Below are positions 1-9,798 of a stretch of 64,000 bases of DNA, in pieces. Position 1 is the stretch's first letter. The number at the start of each line of letters is the position of its first letter. Source of the stretch: Platerodrilus igneus. Its lineage: Eukaryota > Arthropoda > Insecta > Coleoptera > Lycidae. The notes beneath the pieces are model-generated. The model saw nothing but the letters and a program-made list of their open reading frames with translations. It ran no database searches and had not been told where the DNA came from. Position numbers and translations under genes: made by a program. The DNA is taken from assembly GCA_036346225.1 (NCBI GenBank), contig JARFIW010000500.1:2914001-2978000 (forward strand). Reading direction: 5' to 3'.

Positions 1-480
1 TGATTGGCAATTGCAAGCAAAATCTTTAAAGTAACTAATTTTGCTACCGGTGCATACGTTTCATTGTAGTTGAAACCAAATTTTTGTGAAAAACCTCACG
101 CCACCAAACACGCTTTATATTTGTCAATGCTGCCATCAGCTTTTCGTTTTATCTTAAACACCCATTTATTTGAAATGGTTGTTCGATTTTCTGGCAGCTC
201 ACAAACGGTGAAAGTATTATTTTTAATCAATGAACGATACTCAGAACTAATGGCTTTCTTACATTCAGGCCAATCGCTTCGATTTTTCGCCTCAGCCACA
301 GTCAATGGATCATCATCAACATACTGTTCAGTCGACAATGCCATGTGTACATCTTCATCCTCGAATTCCCATTCACCATATCGATCTGGTTTCTTTAGGC
401 TACGCTGGCTACGTTGTGAAATCTGTTGATTGATGTTGTGTATTACAGTCTCGTAAACGCGGCACATGCGACACAAATGA
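1..480 (-). pseudogene. Copia pol: start of reverse transcriptase (fragment)
   Basis: On the minus strand this reads as the linker and N-terminal part of a Ty1/Copia reverse transcriptase. Visible signatures are a basic KKPDRYGEW stretch before the RT, a W-P-x-C-K-K-A-I-S-S-E core, KWVFKIKRKADG, and, beyond an in-frame stop at 96-98, NETYAPVAK. The frame continues on both sides of that stop, so it is a nonsense change rather than a domain end. The catalytic YxDD part would lie beyond base 1 and is outside the window. It belongs to the same element as the integrase, protease and gag pieces at 1026-1577 and 5765-7488. It is non-functional as it stands. Confidence 0.85.
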
Positions 481-544
481 CAGTTGGTAACGATATTACC
501 TAATGTGGAAATTAACGCGCCAATTGTCAATGACATCACACAAT

Positions 545-1020
545 ATGCAAATTATTACAACACATTTTTTTAAATATACAAATTATATAAGAAAACCCCC
601 ACGGGGTACTTACGTGAATAGGCAAAGCTTCCTTCCGAATTACTTCATGATGGTGGCGGCTTGCATCTGGATTACTTCATGATGGTTCTCAGGTCGTGGA
701 TCTCCTAAGCCAGGTTGCATCCAAATTCGGTCGTCTTCTTCCTATGTAGAGGTACGATAAGGAACGGGTTTGGGGAACGATAATCAAAAAAGGCAAAAGG
801 GAATCTACATAATAAAAAGATACGATAAGATACCAGACCAACCACTCTTATTCACGTTTCAAAGGCCAGTCCTAACACGTCTTTCGGAAATTTCCCACTA
901 CTCCTTCGTCCACACGCGTCGGCGTGAAATTCGCACAACGCATTTCTGAAGTGATGGAAATACGCGCAACAAATCTTTTAAATTTATGGCGCGAAATTCT
1001 CACATTAAAACTTAGTTAAA
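545..1020. other. Unclassified insertion between Copia integrase and RT
   Basis: No Copia coding similarity can be followed here, although integrase on one side and RT on the other are recognisable. The base composition is less AT-rich than the surroundings. A short direct repeat (ATTACTTCATGATGG near 646 and near 675) is visible. I found no convincing terminal inverted repeats or target duplication, so the nature of the inserted DNA is unknown. It could also be a diverged linker plus an insertion. Confidence 0.35.
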
Positions 1021-1025
1021 AATGT

Positions 1026-1577
1026 CTAGTGCCGAAATTTTTGGGCACATAATATGTGAAAACAACTTTCATTTGTATTGTTTTTATCAGTGCCATTTAA
1101 ATCGATGTCCTCATCATCTTCGTTGTCTCGATTATTTGTTGCCGCCTCTGAACCAATAATGTGTATCATTTTCAATTGATTCAATACAAATGTCTCATTA
1201 AATGTTACATTTCTACCAATAATGAGCTTTTGTTGCTCAATATCCCATAATTGATAGGTGTTAATCAATCCAGCATAACCAAACATTAGACATTTCGTCG
1301 ACTTTGTCTGTAATTTTGATCGATTATTTGATGGTATATAATTGTAACATTCAGCACAAAAAATACGCAAATGTGCCAAGTTCGGTTTCTGTCCAAACCA
1401 TATTTCAGCTGGTGTCTGTCTTAAACTGTTTACCAACTGCACTTGTAGGTGAACGATTTTTGATATAATTTGCTGCAATAATTGCTTCATTCCAAAATTT
1501 GTGATCGAGATTGCTAGCCAATAACATGGTTCTAGCTTTATCTTGCAGCGTTCGATTTAATCGTTCTGACACCGAAT
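1026..1577 (-). pseudogene. Copia integrase, C-terminal half (broken)
   Basis: The minus strand shows the typical Copia integrase end: VSERLNRTLQDKARTML, FWNEAIIAANYIKNRSP, then in another frame TPAEIWFGQKPNLAHLRIF and a C-terminal GYAGLINTYQLWD followed by an acidic linker. A frameshift near 1410-1490 separates the two parts. At 1577 the reading stops where a LINE has inserted; the N-terminal half continues at 5765 on the far side of that LINE. Integrase would insert the element's cDNA into host DNA; this copy is dead. Confidence 0.88.
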
Positions 1578-1618
1578 ATATACCAATATATATTATTGAA
1601 TGTACAGGGAGATTGAAA

Positions 1619-2717
1619 ATGTTGAGCTGTACTTTGTGTAAAGTAAGTAATAAAGTTTTTACCTGTGATAAATGTAAAAAGCTATTTTGTGATGTATGCA
1701 GTAATATTACCTCTTCTGAAGTTCGATGCCTTGAACTCAAAAAGAGGGTGCTTCTATTCCACTGCAAAGAATGCTTGTCTAGTGTTAATAATGACGACAA
1801 TTACATACAAAACATTATCCAATTAAGCAATCAAGAAATATTGAAGAATCTCAGTACAATGTTTGAAAGTTTTAAAACTGAATTCATGGAGATGGCTTCC
1901 AAAAGACTCACTACCAATCAATTTAATATGACCAATGAACCCATGAAAACGTATGCTAGCATAACAAAATCTGATCCAATACTTGTGGTAAAACCAGTAA
2001 ACATTCAGCAAAGTAAGGATACTAAATCTGAAAATAAAGATGCAATCAACCCTGTTGAAATGGGGATTAATGTATCTAAAGTATTCGAAGCATCAAAAGG
2101 CAAGGTTGTCATTGGGTGCAGAACTGAAATGGATCGTGATATGTTACAAAATAAGATTGCAGAAAAGTTAGGTAAAAGATATAATGTAGAAGCCCCCTAA
2201 TCTAAAAAAAACAAAAGTACGAATAGTTAACGTTAAACGTGACGATGTAGATGGAATGGATCACACTCAAATCCTAGAAAAAATAATCAAACAAAATAAA
2301 ATACATTCTGAAGAAAACAGCTTCCATATTAAAGTTTTAAAAGTCATTGAAAATAAAAAGATGAGAAAGTCAACAATCATTTTGGAAGCTGATCGAAAAA
2401 CACATAACCATCTAATAAATATGAAAACAGCTGCAATTGGTTGGTCAATGGGTATCATATACATTCATATCAACGTAACTCAGTGCTTCAATTGCCTTAA
2501 GTTCAATCATCATGCTCATGATTGTAAGTCGGAAATAACATGTTCGTTGTGTGCTGGAAAACACAACTATAAAAACTGCAGCGCTGATGTTAACAAATGC
2601 TCAAACTGTACATATGCAAAGGAAAAGTTGAACATGGATATTGATAACAGGCATCCTGCTGTACACAAAGAATGTCCCTGTTATATACAAGCATACAAAG
2701 AGAAGCTGCAAAGATAG
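1619..2717 (+). pseudogene. LINE ORF1 protein (PHD-like finger and zinc knuckles), one frameshift
   Basis: Starting at ATG 1619 the protein opens with a cysteine-rich PHD/RING-like finger (CTLC, CDKC, FCDVC, HCKEC), followed by a charged middle part. In a second frame, to 2717, come three CCHC-type knuckles (CFNCLKFNHHAHDC, CSLCAGKHNYKNC, then a diverged third). The frame changes at the run of Cs near 2195-2200, so a single-base indel is enough to explain the break. ORF1 proteins of this type bind element RNA in the retrotransposition particle. The zinc knuckles at the C-terminal end are as in Jockey/I-type ORF1; the N-terminal finger is as in some CR1 ORF1s. Confidence 0.8.
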
Positions 2718-2803
2718 AATACTATACTCCTATATAGCAACTACATCAAAAAACTGTTTATAATATCTCACATGACCTAAAAAATCAGCAAATAATCCAG
2801 CCA

Positions 2804-3922
2804 TTGCGGTTATGTCGTATAAATATTCGTTCCATCAATTCCTGTTTCGATGATTTTGTATCTTTTATTTCATTAAATGATTGTGATCTTATTGGGGTTG
2901 CAGAAACATGGCTCTCAAGTAACTTTCCATCTGCATTGATTAGCATTGCAGGTTACAATTTGATAAGAAATGATCGCCCAACTATAGGTGGGGGATTATG
3001 CTGGTATATTGCCAGCAGTCTGGCGCATAAAATGTTGGATATAAATTATGTTGAACATCCTCTGTTAGAACAATTATGGATTAGCATTAAAACCAACAAA
3101 CATAACATTGCAGCAGGACTTATTTATAGACCACCGAGTACAACATTGGAATGCTTAAATGATCTTGAACTGGTTCTTTCACATGTTTGTATAACATATG
3201 ATGATATCATTCTTATTGGGGATGTAAATCTTGACTTCATTCAACATGACACAAGGTGTAAAAAATTAAGTTCACTGTTGAACATTTTCAATCTTACACA
3301 ACATGTGAAGGATCCAACACGAATTACTGAAACTACATCAACATTAATCGATATAGTATGTGCCAGTCCTCAAATCAATATGATATCATGTGAAACTATC
3401 GATCTCTATCACATGACTGATCACAGAGCAGTACTTTGTACATTTGATGTAAATGTACGCAAACATGAGCCATACAGCTTCACATACAGATGTTTTAAGA
3501 ACTTTAATATGAATAACTTTAATTATAATGCTAGTCACATTCAATGGGATTTAATAAGATCATTACCAGACCTCAATGATAAAGTGAATTATCTTAATAA
3601 TGCAATAACATTATTATTTAATGAACATGCTCCAATACGTACAGCTTATATAAAAAAGAAAACGCCACCATATATAATGCCCACCATCAGACTGATGATA
3701 CGTCTACGGCATTTGGAATATAGCAAGTATATTAAGACTAAGAACAATACTAAGCTTCGCTTTTATAAAGACCTAAAAAACATTATCACAACAGCAGTAA
3801 GGAATGAAAAAAAAGCATATCTTGAATATCAATGTAGGAATAATATTAACAATCCTAAGCAGCTATGGAATATTTTGATAGATGTCAAATACATTCAAAA
3901 CGAAAACCCAAATTTCAAATGA
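2804..3922 (+). pseudogene. LINE ORF2: AP-like endonuclease domain
   Basis: This is the endonuclease part of ORF2, an exonuclease-endonuclease-phosphatase fold that nicks target DNA. Landmarks in order are NIRSINS, the catalytic-glutamate motif AETWL, YRPPS, GDVNLDF (family GDxN) and the C-terminal TDHRAV (family SDH). No ATG fits the start well; the open frame reaches back to a stop near 2735. It is separated from the RT part (4067-5611) by stops and frameshifts between 3922 and 4067, so ORF2 is no longer continuous. Confidence 0.85.
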
Positions 3923-4066
3923 AATTCAAAATTCTGATGAAGTCAACGAATTCTTTATTGAATCCATCCCAGATCGATCAATACCAAGTCATCAAATGAA
4001 CTTTACAATCAAAACATTCACAAAGCTATAAATGGGCCATTCATTCTACAACCAGTAAATGTAAAT

Positions 4067-5611
4067 GTGGTAGAGAAATCGATCATGAAGATCAGGTCTA
4101 ATGCTCAAGGATTTGATGGCATAAATAAGAAAATATTAGTGTTGGTAATGCCATTCATTATTAATGTTTTAACGCATATTATAAATGTATCATTAGAATC
4201 AGGCAAATTCCCTATAGCTTGGAAATATTCGACTATCACTCCAATTGCTAAAAAACCTCTGGCTACTACATATGCTGATTTACGCCCAATTAGTATATTG
4301 CCTATAATGTCAAAGGTTATGGAACACATAGTTTACACACAACTAATTGAACACATATCAAAATGGAACTTATTACCTACATTCCAATCTGGATTTCGCA
4401 CTGGCTATAGCACAGCAACTGCACTAAGTAAGGTTGTTAATGATCTTACATGCTCAATTGATGCATCAAATATTGTTTATCTATTATTTCTAGACTTCAG
4501 TAAGGCGTTTGACTTAATCAATCATAACCTACTTGTTGCTAAGCTTCGTTTCTATGGGTGCGATAATATTGCAACAGATTGGTTTAAAGACTATTTGAGT
4601 AACAGACAGCAATCAGTTAAACTACATGGACAACAGTCCCAGTTCCGCTGTGTTTCACGAGGTGTACCACAGGGTAGTATCTTGGGCCCCCTACTCTTTG
4701 CTATTTTTACGTCAGATTTTCCAGAAATACTATCACCAGAATGCAAATATCATATGTATGAAGATGATATCCTACTTTATGTTTCTAGTAATGTTTCACT
4801 TGTCGATGATGCAATAGTAAAACTGAATGAAAATCTTGTAGTGGATAAATGGGTACACGACAATGGTCTTATCCTTAATGCTAACAAAACACTTGCATTA
4901 CTCGTTGGTTCACAGGTAAACCATATTAAATCTGAAGTGCAAAGATCTCTAGATATCAAAATACACAATAAGGTAGTGACATTTGCTGACTGTGTTAAAT
5001 ATTTAGGCCTTTCTCTCGACAAGCATCTTACGTTTGAAAAACATATCAACAAAAGAATAGGTTTGTGTTATAGTAAAATGAGGACCCTTTACAGATACAA
5101 ATTTCTGTTAAGCTCAAACATTAAATGGAACTTATGTAATAGTGTTGTGTTGTGTCATATAGATTACTGTAGTGTAGTTTACTATAAATTTTTAGCAGGC
5201 TACTTAAGGCAAAGAATACAAGTACTTCAGAATGTATGTTTTAGATATTCATATAATATCGAACGTAAGCAACATATAACACCATACTATAATTCTAAGA
5301 GTATACTTAAATATGATAAACGTGCAGAACTCCTTTTCGCTGTATACATATATGCTATATTAGCCAAATGTAGACCAAACTACCTGTTTGAAGCTATACA
5401 AATCAGAGCTACTCAGCATAGTATTAACCTACGAAATACAAATGATTTCAGTATTCCGCAACACTCAACAAAGAAATTTAAATCATGTTATGCTTATGTA
5501 GCACCTGTTTTAATAAACAAATATAGAACACTATTTGACGAGACTAATAATAAAAATATATTTAGGCTAAAATTTTATGATGTATTAATAAGGGAGCAGC
5601 GACTGTCTTAG
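4067..5611 (+). pseudogene. LINE ORF2: reverse transcriptase domain
   Basis: A 514-codon open frame carries the non-LTR reverse transcriptase: ITPIAKK, LRPISILPIMSKVMEH, FQSGFRTGYSTATAL, FLDFSKAFD, GVPQGSILGPLLF and the C-terminal thumb region with NANKT and KYLGLSLD. The catalytic box reads YEDD where the family has YADD or FADD, a change at a highly conserved position that probably disables the enzyme. The frame is otherwise long and free of stops, which suggests a fairly recent copy. Confidence 0.9.
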
Positions 5612-5764
5612 ACTATCCTAGATGTTTATTGTATTATGTATATAATCGTATATTTTGTATTTTATATTTAAGGGTGGAATCTAAAATCAGCAGTGCTGAA
5701 TTCTATCCCTTTTGGTATAAAACCAATAAAGTGATTTGATTTTGATTTTTTTTTTGATTTGAAT

Positions 5765-7488
5765 TCATTTCTGGATTGTATGGAACGGTGAATAACATTT
5801 GTATTCCCTTTTGTTTGCAAAAACCTCTAAATTCATTTGATGTGTGTTCACCACCATTATCAGCTCGTAGTTTTGCAATTTGTTTACCATGAAGTGCTTC
5901 TGCCATTGCAACATAATCTTTAAATTTTTCAAGCACCTCACTTTTCTTTTGAATGCAATACACCATGGATGCTCGTGAATAATCAATCGTCTGTAAATGT
6001 GACAAAATACCTTGAACCATCATATGCGGTTGTTGGAACAGGACCGCATACTTGCTATGTATCAGCTCTAAAATTCTTGTTGAACGAGTATTTTTATTCT
6101 TTGGAAAAGATGATCGTGTTTGCTTGCCAAATACACATGATTCACACAACTTTGAATTAACATCCACATTCACATTTAGTCCATCGCTTAATTTTACTAG
6201 CTTTTTCATATCATTTGCATTCAAGTGACCCAATCTAAAATGCGACAAACTATGAGAAATATTTTGTAAATTTCTTTTACTTGAAAAACCAGCGAATACA
6301 TTGCTATCCACATGCAAATCAACTTCATTTAGCTTTCCGTTCGCACGTGCCATAAATTGTGTCTTTCCATTATACAATACATATGCGTGATTACTCTTGA
6401 AAACAACATTATAGCCTTTATTCGTCAAAGTATGAATCGACATCAAATTGCATTTTAAATCGTTGACAAGTAAAACATTTTCCATTGTCTTTGTCAATGA
6501 TTCACCATCACAAAATATTTTGACAACAATGTCTCCTTGTTGCTTTGCCAAAATGCTTTGATTTTTCTTGGCAACACTAATTTGAATTTGATCGATTGTA
6601 TCCAGTTTACTAAAGTATCTTTTGTCGTTCACCATATGCTGTGTACAACCAGAATCCAGTATAAACTTAATACGCGACGATTCACCACATAACTGTGCTT
6701 CGTGTGTAAGGACACACATCGATGACACATCATTATTGACTGCATTATTCGCATTTTCAGTAGTCTTCTTCTGATTTTTATTCCGTTTGTTGAGAAAACA
6801 CTGAGACTTTTGATGGCCTGGCTTTTTACAGTGATAACAAATTATTTCCTTTGTTTTTCTCTTCAAAAACATCGCACCAGACTCAATTTGTTCAATCCGA
6901 CACCGTCAGTTCACTTATTGTATTCATTCGTTAAACGAGTTCTAACGAAATCCAATGTCAGATCATCGTGTTTCATTGTTTCAATTGCAGTCACCAAATT
7001 TGAATAACTATCTGCATTGTGAGCAATAAATGAACAATAACATCAAGATCTTCCATTTTTACGCCAGCTGATTTTAATTCACGAATCTTTTTGTCAAAAA
7101 CTTGAAAGTGAGTAGTTATATCCTCATTGTCATCATACTTCATCACCAAAATCTGTATGCGCAATAGTAACTGCGATGCAATGCTTTTTCGTTCGAATAC
7201 AGTACACAATGTGTCCCAAATTTCTTTCGCCCTCTCTTTCTCCTTGACCAATTCCAATTGATTGTCGTGAATTGCTTGTACTAAGATTGAATGTGCTGAT
7301 TTTTCTTCTTTCTTTGTCGTATCACGACTTTCTGCCAGTACATTAGCTAAAATGTCATCCAATTTTTCATCGATGTATTTTGTTAAATCTTTTTCATCCA
7401 ACAAAACTTTCACACGAAATTTCCAATTATTAAAATTTGTCCATCGAACTGTTGCAAACGCATATAGTTATTAGACGAACCTTCAGCC
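5765..7488 (-). pseudogene. Copia gag, protease and integrase N-terminal half
   Basis: Reading from ATG 7488 downwards: a gag region (5' part broken near 7410; EKERAKEIWDTLCTVFE, KIRELKSAGVKMEDLD), a zinc knuckle CYHCKKPGHQKSQC, a protease with active-site LDSGCTQHM (family DSGA/DSGC), the integrase zinc region (HFRLGHLN, CESCVFGKQ) and the integrase core with LRADNGGEHTSNEF ending at PYNPEMN. It breaks exactly where the LINE 1578-5760 has inserted. Stops lie between gag and the zinc knuckle (about 6880-6990). Domain order gag-protease-integrase-RT identifies Ty1/Copia rather than Gypsy. Confidence 0.9.
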
Positions 7489-7566
7489 ATTAAATTATTG
7501 TTTTTTGACAAAAAATCACCAACAAAATTTCATAAACTTTATTTATCTAATTAACGTCAGTACGCA

Positions 7567-7580
7567 CTGGGCCCATAACC
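7567..7580 (-). promoter_or_regulatory. Copia primer-binding site for half of initiator tRNA-Met
   Basis: The + strand reads CTGGGCCCATAACC, which is the anticodon stem-loop stretch of insect initiator tRNA-Met. The element strand is therefore complementary to it. Drosophila copia is known to prime from a 5' half of this tRNA cut in the anticodon loop, and this site lies in the expected place just upstream of gag (7488) and next to the LTR. Confidence 0.85.
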
Positions 7581-7684
7581 TCAGAGATTTGAGATCTTGA
7601 TTAGATAAAATAAAAGTAATATGTTAAAGAAAACTACAATACATGTTTATTATACAATGACTTTTCTAGAAGTCAATGTTGACA
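7581..7684 (-). repeat. Candidate Copia 5' LTR (end uncertain)
   Basis: The element's 5' LTR must begin immediately next to the primer-binding site. A plausible LTR would start TGTCAACA at 7684 on the minus strand and contain TATAATA and AATAAA-like motifs. The 3' LTR lies outside the window, so neither the ends nor the length could be confirmed by comparison; a Copia LTR of about 100 bp would be short. Beyond 7715 another LINE remnant begins. Confidence 0.4.
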
Positions 7685-7714
7685 TAAAAAAAACAATCGC
7701 ATGCGTGTTCCGCA

Positions 7715-8345
7715 CACTACAACATTAACTTCATTTAAATTACATTTCAACATAACATATGTGTCCCTCATACATGCATATGTGGAAGTGAGTTTGACCC
7801 CACCGGAACACATGGATTCAGTTGTTCGAAAAGTGCAGAAAGGTAGACACGACATTTTAACCTAAATAATATAATAAAACGTGGCTTGTCATCTGCTGAA
7901 ATTCCCTCAGAACTTGAACCAGTTTGACTCAATAGAGATGATGGAAAACGCCCTGATGGCATGACCCTGGTTCCTTGGAGAAACGTACAAATACTTGTGT
8001 GGGACAGCACATGCAGTGACACGCTTGCACCTTCACATCTTGAACACTCCTCCAAAGAAGCCAGAAAAGTGGCAACTAACGCAGCTTTAAGGACATTAAA
8101 CAAATATAAAAACATTATGGAGCAAAATTACTGTTCCATTCCATTCGCAGTAGAGACAATGGGCCCCTTTTGCCAACAAGCTTTAGATTTCATTGACTCC
8201 ATTAGAAAACTAATTGCAATAAAGACAGGTGAACCATGCTCGAAGTCATCTTATCCAGCGAATAAGTATTGCAATACAACGAGGCAATGCTGCCTGCATC
8301 ATGGGAACGTTTCGTCCTTCAGTGGCCATGGAGAAAATTTTATAT
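7715..8345 (+). pseudogene. C-terminal remnant of an invertebrate LINE-type pol protein
   Basis: In pieces on the + strand I read [46 protein letters not shown], a long AVETMGPF block and, after a frameshift near 8250, QRISIAIQRGNAACIMGT. This order is the one found at the C-terminal end of many pol-like repeat proteins in arthropods, molluscs and cnidarians, with a CxC...HG...C zinc-type start. At least two stops (near 7850 and 7925) and one frameshift break it. No reverse transcriptase remains. The naming is from memory of the family; the element clade is not determined. Confidence 0.7.
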
Positions 8346-8983
8346 TTACTGTAGATTAATAGTGAACTTTGTTAAAATTTGCCTATCCATAATACTCTAT
8401 GTAGGTATATCGTTATTGATAAATTCCTTACCAGTGTTAAAAAATTATACAAATGTCAAACGTAAATATTTTAATATTAAGAACTATTTCAAATAAATAT
8501 TAAATGTACAGAGAATTATATACCTAGCTGATTTCATTATGGGGAAAAGCTTCCATATGACGAGCCTTAAATTGTAATAAAAAGTAATTGCAATTATCAT
8601 AAAGCATAATATATTTTGACATATTTGCCTTGGGAAAAAGTGTTATATGAAGGATTCACTAGTATTCTATAAGAATCAAAGTCTAAAACAACTTATAATC
8701 ATGTTCCTTTAAACATCCACAAAAATTAATTCTTTCTTATTACGCATTTAAAATGATTACTAACAATTATTATAAACATCAAGGAAACAAAACTATAAAC
8801 ACTTGTTGAAATTATTTTTCTTTTTCGAATTTACGTATGCCTAATTCTATTGCTTTTACTAAAGTTAATAGCCAAAACTTGAAGAAATTCTGACAACCTT
8901 ATACATAACACCAAAAAGTCAAGTTACCCTATGTAATATTGAAATCAAATTTGTTTATGCCTGACAAATAAATAACCATTAAC
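8346..8983. other. AT-rich intergenic stretch upstream of the + kinase gene
   Basis: No reading frame or repeat is recognisable. It ends directly before the proposed start codon of the PKA-C-like gene at 8984, so promoter and 5' UTR should lie here. I see no decisive core promoter motif. Confidence 0.5.
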
Positions 8984-9798
8984 ATGAGAATGACAGGCCT
9001 TGATAAAATCTATGAAAGTCTAACCACAAGAAGATCTACATCCCCAGCAGCACGTTTTATGCTTGATTTATGTTCATATTCACAGGTAACATATACACTT
9101 TTTTTCATATTCAACATTGTTTGACTTTGCAGAAATCACTTGATGAAGAATATCAATGTATTCTCGAAAAATATAAAATTCAATTTGAGGAAAAATGGGA
9201 GAAATGTCGAGCATCATGTACTGGTAAGGACCTAGAGGATTACGAAAGATTTCAAACCGTTGGATGTGGTTCATTTGGGCGTGTGGTAAATAGTTCACAA
9301 TTTTAAAGAAAGAGTATATGAAATATTTACTAACTAATAATGAATTAATAGATTCTCACAAAACATAAATCTACAGGAAAGTTCTGGGCAATGAAAATTC
9401 TCGATAAAGCTAGATTGGTTAAATTAAGGCAAGTTGAGCATACTTTAAATGAACGAAGAGTTTTATTATCTATTAATTATCCATTTATTATTTATATGGC
9501 GCAATTGTTTAAGAATAATAGCTACTTATACTTTATTATACCATTTATTAATGGTGGTGAAATGTTTACACTTTTACGCAGGTAAATGATTAATATTATT
9601 CGTGATAAACGTTTTATATAAAATGTTTGTAGGAGAAATATGTTTGAAGAAAATTTAGCGAAGTTCTATGCAACTCAAGTTGCATTAGCCTTAGAATATT
9701 TACATCATTTGGAACTTATTTATCGTGATTTAAAACCTGAAAATATATTGATTGATTATGAAGGTTATATAAAGATTACCGATTTGGGATTTTGTAAA
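8984..9798 (+). CDS. Exons 1-4 of the + PKA-C-like gene (N-lobe and catalytic loop)
   Basis: Exon 1 (8984-9085, 34 codons) starts at MRMTG and ends TCACAG before GTAACA. It aligns in length and in ESL/ESI...SxQ to exon 1 of the - paralog, which supports this start. Exon 2 (9133-9285, 51 codons) holds EEKW and the glycine loop. Exon 3 (9352-9581) holds the VAIK-type lysine and helix C and ends in a split AGG arginine codon. Exon 4 (9633-9798) holds [17 protein letters not shown] and the DLG motif, ending at FCK before GTAAGT. The introns between them are only 47-66 bp, in contrast to the 12-kb intron that follows. Confidence 0.9.

Larger units (their letters stand above)
1578..5760 (+). mobile_element. 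Nearly full-length LINE (Jockey/CR1-like) inserted in Copia
   Basis: A 4.18-kb non-LTR retrotransposon with ORF1 (nucleic-acid-binding) and ORF2 (endonuclease plus reverse transcriptase), ending in a short TGATT-type repeat tail (5731-5760). It sits inside a Copia integrase gene. GAAT occurs at 1574-1577 and again at 5761-5764, and removing the LINE with one GAAT joins the Copia reading frame (PEMN to SVSERLN) without a break. That fixes both ends to the base. The 5' leader before ORF1 is only about 40 bp, so the copy may be slightly 5'-truncated. Clade assignment (Jockey or CR1 type) rests on the ORF layout and tail and is tentative. Confidence 0.9.

Noticed and set aside
70..429. 119-codon + frame
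   Set aside because: Antisense to the Copia RT, which has clear family motifs on minus.
1511..1618. Start of LINE ORF1 upstream of 1619
   Set aside because: The open frame runs back into Copia integrase sequence beyond the LINE's left end at 1578, so the upstream part is accidental; ATG 1619 is used.
1823..2011. Minus-strand open frame within LINE ORF1
   Set aside because: Shadow of ORF1 with no recognisable similarity.
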